Positions 48,493-60,082 of a stretch of DNA of 64,000 nucleotides are shown one piece after another. Position 1 is the first letter of the stretch. Every line of letters begins with the position of its first letter. This DNA comes from Dissophora ornata (Eukaryota; Mortierellomycota; Mortierellomycetes; Mortierellales; Mortierellaceae): NCBI GenBank assembly GCA_025201705.1, contig MU616577.1, forward strand, positions 1 to 64,000, written 5' to 3'. Both the position numbers and the translations under genes were made by a program. The notes beneath the pieces were generated by a model. That model saw only the letters and a list, made by a program, of their open reading frames with translations, was not told the DNA's origin and did not search any database.

Positions 48493-49415
48493 ACACCGTC
48501 CTTCTGTAGTGCATTGAATTAAAAGGAGCACAGGGTCGATCTCCGCCACCGGTCACTCGAAGGAACAGCAACAGCGGCTGACATGGTGGGGAGAACGACG
48601 TTGTTCCCATTCACTGTGCAGTGGGCGAGGAGAAAGGTGTAGGTGGATATGGAATAAGCCCTTTGACACTGAGGATGGTGCTGAGGCTTGTCGTTCTAGC
48701 TGCTGGTGATCTGCATGGGTCGGACACTCAATGAGACCTTCGAGCTCATCACTTGCACGCACACACGCACCCTTTTCCATCGCTGCGCTCATCCTTCTCT
48801 TCTGCTCTTGCTTCTTTAATCATTGTATCCATCCGCATCCGCATCCTCATCCGTCTCAGTGTCCCTTTGCTCCCCTCCCTCCCTGCATCTCACTCCGTCC
48901 AATCCCTTGCCCATCCGCGGGTCCGCGTCCATTCTGCCCACTGTTAATTGGTGCGTAAACGACTAGGCGCTGCATCTCAGCATTCTTAATCTTCCCTTCT
49001 CCAGCTGCTTGGTGCACAAGAGAACAACAATGGAGCTCGTTCTTGCCTTCCTTCCCTAAAGAAATCCATCGCCTTTTTCCTTTTATCCATGCACACTCGA
49101 CGCCAATCTACGACTAAAATTTGTGCCGGCTTCCATCTGATCTCCACTTTTCGCCTGACCTGTCTCTCTTTACCCATTGTTTCAAGCTTCACTTTTCATA
49201 AGCTGATGAGGCAAAGAGGATATGAAAGGAAAGGCTGAGTCAGAGTCCATTGGCATTTTTTAATCGTCACTAACGATGTTTTCCCTTTCTATAGTTCGTT
49301 CACGTCTAGACAATTACAACCAAAAGGGAGCCAAAGAATAAAAGAGATCACACGCATCGCTCTCGAATCTGTGGTGCATCTCTTAAAGACAGCGCATGCG
49401 TGAAAGTCTTTCAGG
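48493..49415. promoter_or_regulatory. Spacer/promoter upstream of the WDFY3-like gene
   Basis: Between two plus-strand genes. Strongly CT-rich around 48770-48950 on the plus strand. No gene seen. An upstream non-coding exon of the large gene is possible. Confidence 0.4.
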
Positions 49416-52400
49416 ATGAAGAGTGTCCGCCAGAAATGGGCCTCCCACAAGACATATCGAAGGATTCAGAGGACTTGGCAGGAATACACAGGCGTTGTTG
49501 ACAAAAGGCAAGTGTGTGCGTGAGCAAGGAAAGGGCTTCAGGCTCGATCATCAATCGTAATGGCCTTTGTTGCCTGCGACACAGACTGCAGCAATTTTAG
49601 GCTGTTAAGTCCGGGACGGTGTTCCGCCCACTCACACACCTTGCAGGTTTTCTGTCAAAGGCAATCGCTCACATGCAGAGAGCCATGGACTTTTAACGGG
49701 AGAGCACACTATGCTTTACGAAGCCATCCGCTTTGCTCAAATATGACTCTTGCTGCATTATCTCAGCAAGGATTCATGTTTAATATCGGGCCGCCTGTCT
49801 ATGAAATGGGATCTATGGGCCTCTTCCTCAATCTCCTCTCTCTTTGAGCCGCGATCTGACCAATTTCTGTGTTGCTTTATCTGAACCTGTACAGTGATAT
49901 CCAAACAGTAGCCCAAAAACTCAATATCTTCTTAGACACATTCGATGAGGCTTACCATGAGATGATTCCTCAGGCGGAGGAGGAACAAATGGAAATGTCG
50001 ATCGAGAGAGTGTATGGCGATTGTTCTGAAGTGATGATCACTCTATTCAACGCCGTAGAAAGGTATGCTTGATTGTATTTCAGACACTTGAAGTTAGGAA
50101 GCTTCGCGACTATGATTCTCGCTTGTTTCGTTCTACATCAAATTCACATGTAATATTCCTTTTCGTAGGGAGACTTTGTTGAAGAAAACTAGTCGTGCAA
50201 AATGTATGCAGGAACCGATGAACAGGGCGCTAGTATTGATCAACTTGATATTAAAGGTATACTTTCGGGACTAGCATCAGCAACCACAGTATCGTCTGTT
50301 AAATAATGATCCCACTGTCCGCCTTGATTCTAATGTCACCAATATTACCTTAAATAGGAGGACAAATACAGGCGACAAGTTGCAGAAGCTCCAGACTTCA
50401 TTTCACGGCTGTTGTCTTTGCTGGAGAAGCCTGGATCACCCGAGACCAAGATTCTGATTCTTCGCATCGTCGCGACGATTGGCGAGAGCGACCGAAATAA
50501 GATTGAGATTGGTGCGCCATCGTGCCGTTTATTATTTACCATGTACGGTATTGTCAGGAGATGCAGCGGAACAAAGCTAACGTTTACATTATGCTTGGTG
50601 TTGCTTTTAGCCAAGCTGGAAGGATACAAGAAGATCTTGCGCTTATTGATCATGGATAATCCAGAGCTCACACAGGAGGTCGTCCGGACTGTTAATCATC
50701 TGCTGGAGTTCAATGACAATCACCCTAACGTTGCGGACTTGGCATTGGTGACTCCTACCCTGAAGTCGTCTGTATCCACCCCTTTCATAGTCACGCAATC
50801 CAAGGCAGGAGTGATCATGGGATTCAATCCGAGGTCTCTTCTCTCTCGGTCTTCCGTGCAGTTGACGCGACCCCAAGACCAAGATTCCTCGTTACCACCT
50901 CGACCAAAATCCTTCGTCATGGATCGACGCCTGAACAGAGGTGTGTCGCCTTTCGACCCTCCTCGTCGAGTGAATATCACATCCTCACCCAAAAATATGA
51001 GCAGCATCGACCGAGTCTCGCAGGCCATTGGCGAAGTCAGAGGAATGTTTGTGCAGGAGCTCGGAAAGATCTTTCCGCAACTGAAAGACCAGGATGGCCT
51101 TGGTATTCTTGGAATGGGCAGCGATGATGCAGGCAACGCCAATACAGAGAAACATCATATGCCCAATGCGGAGCAAATTCAGTTCACGATTGCATACTAT
51201 TCCCAGCTTATTGGTCAGGACAGCGCCTCAACTGAAAATGCAGGATCGCTAGAAATTCCCCAGTTATCAGATTCACCGGAGCCCCCCGAACCATCAGAGC
51301 AACATCAACATAAGGACTCTGCCCTACCACTAGACAAGTCCAAGGACAACTTGATGCCTGGATGGACAACACTGGAGAAAAGGAGCTCGCTCAAAAAGAT
51401 GGCTTCCACGCCCGATTTTCGTATGGCAACAAAGCCAGCCCTGGGGATGCGAAGGAATTCAGAGGATCGAGCTTCCTTTGAGGTCCTGAGGGCTGCTCGG
51501 GGCGCTGCTGTAGAACTGGCGCATGAGGAGGAACTAATGCGAAAAAGCCAGCCGGATAATGTTCTCAAGGAATTTATGCGAACCCAAGGAGCCCTTAGGT
51601 CTTTGATGACAATTCTGAGCGACAGAACGGCTTCTCAACAGCGTGCCAACAATCCCCGGACAACGCACGTGCATCCGCTTCCTACAGGAACGAGACTAGC
51701 GACAAAAATCGACATCATGGAGACGATTTGCAAGGTCCTTTTCCAGAACTCTGCAAACCAGCTGGAGTTCAGGACCATGGACGGCTACAGTACTCTTCTG
51801 CATGTTTTTGACGAGATCGTAGTACCTGCTGGCAGCGTGAACAGACAGGGGAGCCAGGAAATAGGCGCGATAACGCAGGAGTCCCTCCATGGACATCAGT
51901 TGTCAGGCGGTCTTCATCATGGTGGGCATTCAGAGGAAGCAGAGCTCATATCTGGGTCAGAATACAGACGGCCCGTAGTGACGAGTCAATTGAACAAGAG
52001 GTCCCTTCTGTTGGGGTCTCTATTGGCAGTGTTTTTTGACCTGGCCTTGGACGGATCATCAAGAGACATGGTGCAAAACACGGATGCCTTCCACTTTCTC
52101 TTCCGTTTGCTGCTAGAATCGAAGCAGCTCGATGTGCGACAGTATGCATTGTACGCAATCCAAGACCTCGTGACCCTAAACCCTTTGAACGCCGTAGCCG
52201 CGTGGAGATGTGGCGAAATCGACATGGTGATTGGACAGCTGAGAGAGTATCTGCGTTTCAGACCGACGATAGGCACGCTGCACGATGCACAATGGGAATT
52301 GGGCCGTCAAATGGGCCTGGATCCAGAGTCTCCTAATGTGAGGAATGTTGTCTTTGCCGGCTTGACTTACTTTGACAGTTTTGTAATCTCAGAGGACACG

Positions 52401-55400
52401 GCTGTGTTGGCAGAGGTGATCGAGCAAGGATCGCCCGTTTATCAATATGCTATCGGACTCACGAGGCTGCTAGAGTATATGTCAGTGATGCTGATCCAGG
52501 ACAATGTGTACATTCTTTATGTAAGTACAATTGAAAAGCTTATTACTACCGTGTACTTTGAGATTCGTCGTCTTTGTTGTTATTTTCATTAACGGTCATG
52601 CCTAATGATGAACTCGCCTCTAGGAATTATCCCGGTTGCTCATGGAGATTGACTTTCCAGACGATTCATCAGTCATGATCAACATTGTTCTCCGATGTGT
52701 CGGCCGGATAGTGTCGGACATGATTGCGAGAGGTATCCCTGTAGAAGAAAAGTTTACCAGTATTTATCTGCAAATTGTCCGCAGAATGCTCGAAACCCAG
52801 CACAGGAGACGTGAGCCAGGAACAGTAGTAGAGGATGACCAAGAGCAGGAACTTAGGGACTGCGTCCACACCGAGCAACGGCTCTTGACGCTGCAAATCC
52901 TTGGGCTAGTCCTCAAAGGCATGGGCCGTAGTGTCGACGTGTTTGAGCTGCTGCAAGGATTCGATACCCTGACAAGCACGATTTTGCTCGAAAAGCGATC
53001 ATGTCATCACCCCCAGCGTGTCTCCGAAACACCTGCAACCTATGCTGACTCTTTATCAGAACCTGAGCTCTGCCAAGATTGCTACCGATCCGACATCGTT
53101 ATGTCAGACCTTGCTCTATGGCTTTTTAGAGATCTGGCTCTGCAGGACGCTGACAACGAATCTGTCGTTACCTGGATGATTGTCATGCTGAAAGCAACAC
53201 TTTCTGGGATTGAGGAGCTCCGGAGACAGAGCGAGGCGGCCAAGATTGGGAGCAGGTATAATCAAGGCTTTCTCCATGTCCTGCCCGAGCAGCAGCAGGA
53301 TCAAGCCCATGCGCTCCTGGCGTACCTGTACACGAAAATCTGCGGCACGGTCTCTCTCGTTTTTCGGAAAAGCGGCGATTCTAAACTCGCGTTTGGGGAG
53401 GCTTGCGGCATGCAGGTCCTTTTGAGCGTGCTGAGTGTACGGAGGATCATTGACCATGGCCGCACTTCAATACTGCTTTCACAAAGCGAATCATGACTTA
53501 CCTTAATAACTTTTGTTTGATTTTGCACATGCATTGAATAGAGCGCACAGCACCCAGAGATTGCCACAGCAGCATTGGTTGCTATTGGAGATTTCTTTGC
53601 AGGCTATGAAGGAACCAGGGCTCTCTTGGGCGACAGCTTTGGATACGATGGATTCCTGGAGATAGTTCTGGATTCCTGCCGGCCCCTTGACAAGTATGTG
53701 ACGCAGCCTTGCTCATACGTCACTGAGATGGACTCAGCTTGAGTATACTGTCTTGCTGACCAGTATTGCTGTTTATTTGTAATAGGATGTCCTGTGAAAT
53801 TGTTTTGGAGGTGGCGACAGTCGGGAACGTCATGTCCACCAAATCTCGGCCTCATGTCGAATCGGGCAGCTCGATCTACTGCACCGAGGTGTGGCCTTTT
53901 ATTGCTGACCTCGAGAATCCACAGCCACTTTTTCATGCGCCGCTCGCCTTCACCAGTCCCAGGAAAATCGGAGAGCAGAACTCTTTCAGGGTGCCCGATG
54001 CACTATCATTGAATCAAAAAGCTGACCGCCACGGTGCTTTATATCAAACCAATGGACGGGGCACGCCTTCGCGACCGAGCAGCGTGTATCTAGAAGAGAG
54101 TATGAATGTCTCGAGCTCAGGATTATCTGGTACACAGATTCATTTCCAAACTGGTCCGCCATCGGTGTCGTCTGCTACTTCAGGAAGCGCCGGTATTGTC
54201 AGTGGCAGTGGCAACAGTCGCTACAGCATCTTTGGCATGTCGCCATGGTCACATTCTACAGCGCCTTCCATCTCTGTGTCTTCAGCCCAGGAAAATATTC
54301 CAAACACAATCTCAATTCCCTCTGTGATGGAGCCTACCGAGCCTGCTGGTACAGGCTCATCTAGAAGGAGTAGCCTTCACCTGCAGCGAAGTGGTCGCTC
54401 GACCCCTGCCCCAGCTGGTCTTGAGGGCCACCTGGGTGAAGAGCATATATCCGGATTTACTGCCGCTCCTGCAGTGAACCGGTCATTGCAACCACCTAAG
54501 GATAACAAAACAGGCATTGCTAACAGAAAGCGCAGCAATTCTCGCAATCTGGGAGGGTTTGGACTCAACACAACCAACCTTGGTCTTCAGTCTGTGGTGC
54601 CCTCAGAGAGATTAGCGTTCAAGCAACTTGCGGGCATTGTATTCCGGGACGCGGAAGCCGCAAGGATGACCCTTCGTTTGCTTGGACGAATCATCGAATG
54701 CAACAACCCGAAGTTGGCAACCGATTACTTCAATTTATTGATGTTGCTTATGGAGGTGACTCCGCGGAACAAGGAGCTGCTTAGTCGGAACAATGGCCTG
54801 CGTTTCATGCTGGAGATCTTGTTCAGAAGAGGTCGACAGCAAGGCGGGCTCGGGATGAGTGCCCCTGGATATCCATTTCTCCCTCGGGCAACAGATCCGC
54901 CTTATGTCGATCTTGTACCAGCCATGGGGGCTTATGATATCTCTGTGGAGGATGTACGTCTCCTATTCGACGCGGTCTATGACCCTCTCGACATGTTTTT
55001 CCGACTGACTGCAGAGCCCAAGCAGACGATGCCGGCGCTCGCAAGCACCATCAAGGATTCTCTGGGACCTCTCCCTGAATTACCTGCGAGGTTTGACAGA
55101 GAGCCGAGTTCGAGACGAAACTCTGCTGGGAGACCCAGATCTGAGTCTGCGAGTGCCTTAACGCCCTATACGGGAAGGAGATTAGGACCAAGATACCCAG
55201 GCACAACTCCAGTTGCCTTTAGCGGTCTGCAATTCAACCCGCTGTTTATAGGAGAGATGGAGCAGCAGATGATGTATGCCATCGAAAAGATTTCGGAAAG
55301 GGTCGACCCACCCGCGTATTTTAACTTTAACGGGCTCAACGCTAGCTTGACAACATACCCTGGGATCGTAGAGAAAGCCTTGTCCGCCAAAGGCGGATAT

Positions 55401-58400
55401 ACGTTCAGTGTTTGGGTCAAGGTCACAGCATTCTTAGAGAAGGAGACAGGCCTGTTCTGTTACGAAGAGGAGGATGGAGACAGGACCATTTTTGAACTTT
55501 ACTTCAAGTCTCTTGATCAGTCGAATCGCTATTGTCTCTGTGTCCGTACCCAACACTATCCGTCGCCTCCAGAAGACTTTGTCTTTGACCGGTTCGATTT
55601 TGCAGAAACAGGCATCTGGCATCACATCGTCTTTGTCCACCACAAAACCATGAAACTGATGGTCGACGGCTGTGTTATACAATCCTATGGAACTTTCAAC
55701 CAACGTCGCCAGGAGAAGGAGGTCGGGATGATTGGAGTCCTTGGCAGAAAGGGGCGCAATGGCTTGTCTGGGATGGTGCTGAACTCGCCTACATTCAACG
55801 ATGGCACTGCTTCCACCAACTCATCGCTCTCGGTGGCGCCTCAAGACGTCCAAAAGCAATGTTCAGCCTCGACATCCTCATTTTCATCGTATGGTCAGTA
55901 TCCAGCCCAACCTCACGGTACAGCTACTCAAGAGCCGTCGCTTGGACATTTTTGCGGACAGGCTGGCAAGGTTCACTTCTTGCAAGGGGAGTGGGATCAA
56001 GCGACGGCCGAGAAGGTGTACAACTTGGGACCTGCCTCCACCGAGTCATGGAAGTCCTATGATATCAAAAGCCCTGTGATTGCTATTCTGGACCCCGAGG
56101 ACTTCTTGCGCGATATGGAAAACACAAGTGCAGATGATGCAGGTAGCACATGGTCCCAAGAGCGATCAGCTGTCGGGAGCCAGAAAAAGGTGCTGGTGCA
56201 CGGAGTTTTGCAAGGAGGCTGCACGATCCACATGACTCGCGCCATGCGTAGCTTGATTAGTCAGGTCGGGGGAATTCAGCTCTGCTTCCGCTTCTTGGAG
56301 ATGAATCCATCGCACCTGCAGCTTGTTGGCCTTCGTGTTATATCCAATCTGCTTTACAAGTCGCCCGAGAATATTGCACAGTTCCAGAATGAACTCGACG
56401 GCTATGAGATCATGTACGAACTGTTGTCGAACACGGCGTCCGAGCTGTCCATCGATCATTTTGGAGTCCTATTCGATATTGCGATCAATGGAATGATCAA
56501 AGACGAGCATCTCATTCTTTCCAACATGCCATGCGTCCAGCTGATTTTGCGTCTCTTGCCAATCACCATGGACTCCGTGCAGAGCTATATTCTGCGCACT
56601 CTTGTGGATTTGATTGTGGAGTCACCTGAGAATATGCGACTCTGGAGAGGCTCGTTTGGGATGACGACACTGTTTGAGCTGTTCAGGACTTTACCAGCAC
56701 ATCTGCGACCGTTTTTGATGTGGACTCTCGAGTCGATGATGGACGGCGTGACAGTTCAAGAGCTAGGTCTGCTCATCGGGTTTATAGGTCATGAAGAACC
56801 AGATTTATTTGAGGTCCGCAGGGATATCATTGAGATGCTCTTTAAGCGCATGACAACCGATCACGGTTTGGTGGACTTGTTGGGTTCAGGATTAGAGGGT
56901 GTCACGGTATTGATTGGGCTGCTGGACTCGCCAAACGAGCACTTCAGGACCTTGGTGCTGAAAATGATTGGCATTTTGCTGAGCGACAATACAAAGTCTG
57001 GGAAGGCGGCACTGGACAAGCCCAACATTGGTATTGGACTGATACGCTCGACCCTCGAGAAATATCCACTCTCCATGGATGTGATCCAGGTCCTTCTAGG
57101 TCTTGCCCAAAACAGTTACCGTTGCGATCCAAACTTTCGGTCAACGGAGAAGAATGGCACAGTGTCCACCCGAAAGTCTGCCGAGAAAACAACTGCCGCC
57201 CATCAACACCCGTCTTCGCTCGCCATCACTCCGGCATCGCCATCGCCGCTAAAGGAGTCTCCACTTCTCGCCACCACACCCGAGCAGCAGAGTAACCTGT
57301 TGATAAGTAATCAGGATTCCAACATACAGCAGGGTCCACGCACTTCCTTGGAAGAGCCTGCGCGCATGACGTTGGAAGCGAAGGATGTGTCCCATCAAGG
57401 ATCGCCTGCACCAAGAAATCATGTTCATTCCAATAGTGCGAGCGCACCTTTCATCAAAATGAGTTCTCTACCGACAGAGCCCTTGATCATTAGCAACACT
57501 GCTGCCAACATAAGCAACCCATCCCACACAGCGAGTGCTTCCCAGGTCAGCAAGGGAGAGGCCAAAATCACGGACGAACTCATGTATGCGAGCATGATTC
57601 AGCTGATCCTGGAACTCACTGGGTCGTTGCCGCACACCGACCTGGTCACACACACTTTGACGGATCTGAAGCGTCTCATGACAAGTGAAAACATGAGGAT
57701 TCTTTGGGAGGCTGGGTGGGTCAACTGGATTGGCGCATTTATGCACGATAAGATGAGAGTGCGAGTGACCTCTGCTGCTGAAAATCTGAGCTACAACCGT
57801 GCCATGGGAGTCTTGGATGGAATGATGCAGAAGATGATGATCTATGATCTCTCCCGGAAGGGATCTGTCACTCTGCGGAACAAAGGAACCTTGGTCAGTC
57901 GTGATGAGGATGTCGGTGTCCAGCTTCGACTTACGGAAGCTGCTTTGGCTTGGTTTGACAAGAACCCTAACCTGGATACGGATGCAGCGACTGTGATTTG
58001 CAAAGGTCTTGTGATCTTGTTCCGACGACTGGAGGAGCTGTCGCGAAAGTTTGAGGAGAGACAACGACAAGCGGAGAAGTCGCGTCAGGCGGCCCTCGAG
58101 CGAGAGCGGGCCATGCAAGCTCAATTACGGGCACAGGAACAGGAGCGAGAGCGACTGGCGCTGGAAGCTGTGTCTTCTGCTCTAAATGGAGTCTTAGACT
58201 GCTTGGTCGACTCTGGACAGAGTGACGAGTCTGACTCAAAGTCGATGCTCTTGAAGGCCGACGAAGGTGACACGGATGCGGAAGAGGTGAATTTCGAGCA
58301 TTCTGGAAACTCCGCTGACAGAAATGTAGTCGAAGGAAGTGAGTTTGCTGCTCCTTTGTCGGGTTCGACTTCTCCTACGTCCTCAAGCACCTCCACCTTA

Positions 58401-58502
58401 TCACTGCCGCTCTCAACGCTGTCTGGGAATGTGGCATCATCGAGCGCCAGCCATACTGGTGTTAGAGACTCGTTCGATTCCCAGCCCGTGTCACTTTCTA
58501 TC

Positions 58503-58537
<35 letters not shown>

Positions 58538-59255
58538 CGGTCCTCAGTCTAAGGCGATCCACCAGCATCACCACCGGCATCACCATCATCAGAACCAGAG
58601 CCAGAACCAGAGCCGGCGTCAACGTCCATTACAGTCGCGAGCTGCCAACAACGCAGCATCCAACTCGTCCACGCCACCAGCCCTTCCAGATCTGACGGGG
58701 ACGGTCTTGATCCATAGTCACGAGATGGGTGCTGAGGTTGACAGTGGCGGTATCTTTTGGCCGCCCTTGGGCCTTTATGAGCACTTTGCCAATTGTATCA
58801 ACAACTTGGCATGCTACAACAACTCGGTGATTCGTTCGGCTATGAAGTCGAGCGGGCTGTTCAAGATTCGTGACAGTTTGATCGGGAAGTTGGGCAAGCT
58901 GGAAAGCCCTACTGCTGTGGCAACTTTTGGAAGCAATAATATCCATTACCCATTCAGTACAGCGGGGTCGCATCCCTCGCCTGTACTGAGTTCCTCTGGG
59001 TTTACACAGGACCAGTTTATCCACCGACCTGTATCGTCGTCATCGTCCTCGATATACCAGGAGTCGGACGGCATCCTCCATGTCAACGGCCACAACGGCG
59101 AATATCCTGCAATGGCAAACAATAGCTCAAACAGCACTACCACCACTGGTCACAACCCCAGTTCCAAGAATGGCAGCAATCGCTCTGGTCGGAAACGTCC
59201 AAGTCAGCGACCAAGTCACACGGGACTTGGCCTAGGGCTGCCCTCTGTCATTTAA
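49416..59255 (+). CDS. WDFY3/neurobeachin-type ARM-ConA scaffold lacking PH-BEACH-WD40
   Basis: Eight exons: 49416-49507, 49895-50062, 50169-50256, 50358-50511, 50611-52520, 52624-53436, 53542-53693, 53786-59255 (8847 nt, 2948 aa). Intron 1 uses a GC donor (AAAAG|GCAAGT), and exon 1 is the least certain part. Armadillo/HEAT-like helices fill the N-terminal half. A concanavalin-A-like domain sits at about 1635-1880 (GGYTFSVWVKV, IWHHIVFVHH, GMIGVLGR). A DUF4704-like helical block (about 1927-2235: VHGVLQGGCTIH, VGLRVISNLLY) follows, then a coiled coil rich in Arg/Glu/Gln and a low-complexity tail with 12 Asn and His/Gln runs. This is the N-terminal architecture of WDFY3/LYST/LRBA scaffolds in membrane traffic and autophagy. 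The frame ends at TAA 59253 with no PH, BEACH or WD40 domain, and none lies downstream in the window. Confidence 0.78.
58503..58538 (+). repeat. (AAC)12 trinucleotide repeat coding for poly-Asn
   Basis: Twelve pure AAC codons in the low-complexity tail of the WDFY3-like protein, followed by a His-rich stretch. Likely length-polymorphic. Confidence 0.9.
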
Positions 59256-59435
59256 TTTTTGACCACCCCTCTCCCATTAACTTTAATTTCTGTTGTTTTT
59301 TTTTGTACGCTCTGTTTGATCTCCACTCTTCTCTTTTTTTTTTTTTTGTTCGTTCATTCGTCCCTATTAGCTTACCTGCCCTAATTTATCAGTGTTATTT
59401 TTCCATAGTCGTAGCCATAATAACAATAATAACTA

Positions 59436-60082
59436 CTATGTCTCTCTGTCTTCGTGGGATGTTTGCATGTCGGGTTTTTGAGTGCACGACCCATACATGA
59501 CACCTAGGCCGCGCTGGGCAGAGGCGTTTCCTTGGTTGGCGGCCTTCAGATACCACTCCATGGCCTTGGAATAGTCCCGTGGGACACCCTCGCCATTGGA
59601 GTACATGACACCCAGTTTATACTGGGCATTGGCCTGTCCTTGGTTGGTGGCCTTCAGATACCACTCCATGGCCTTGGAATAGTCCTGTGGAACGCCTTGC
59701 CATTAACGTACATGGCACCTAAGTGGGACTGGGCAACACCGTGTCCTTGGTCGGCGGCTTTCTGATACCACTCCATTGCCTTGGAATAGTCCAGTAGAAC
59801 ACCCTTGTTATACTCATACATGATACCTATGCTGTACATGGCCGCGACGTGTCCTTGATAGGCGGCCTTCAAATACCATCCTCTTGCCTTGGAGTAGTTT
59901 TGTCGAACTTTGTCAATGTCGTACAATACGCCGAGGCTGCACTGCGAATTGGGATCTCCCTGATTGGCGGCATTTAAGTACCATCTTTTAGTGATATTTG
60001 TGGATGTAAGTGGTGTTGTTACGGACACACCGCCGGTTGGAATGGAAATCTCTGAAGGAACAATCTTGAGCTTTTTGACCAA
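59436..60082 (-). pseudogene. Sel1-repeat protein gene, frameshifted
   Basis: Five Sel1-like repeats of about 36 residues are readable in two frames: KRWYLNAANQGDPNSQ..., RGWYLKAAYQGHVAAM..., MEWYQKAADQGHGVAQ..., MEWYLKATNQGQANAQ... and MEWYLKAANQGNASAQ.... Around 59695-59705 the third repeat loses one base (reading NGKA where NG-x-GVP is expected) and runs to an early stop, while the next frame carries the remaining repeats. Sel1 repeats are helical adaptors for protein-protein contacts; this subfamily is often multi-copy in Mortierella-like fungi. Upstream to about 60790 more fragments in several frames look decayed. It is either a pseudogene or a single-base assembly error in an otherwise short gene. 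Convergent with the large scaffold gene. Confidence 0.65.

Noticed and set aside
49560..49847. 95-codon plus-strand frame upstream of the WDFY3-like exons
   Set aside because: No clear splice donor links it to the downstream exon, and the direct 49507-to-49895 join is phase-consistent. Kept only as a possible alternative exon region.
57468..58124. 218-codon open frame on the minus strand
   Set aside because: Antisense shadow of the WDFY3-like coding exon.
58503..58640. Tandem repeats considered as a CRISPR-like or transposon signal
   Set aside because: Pure AAC and CAC/CAG triplets in frame within a coding low-complexity tail; no spacers.
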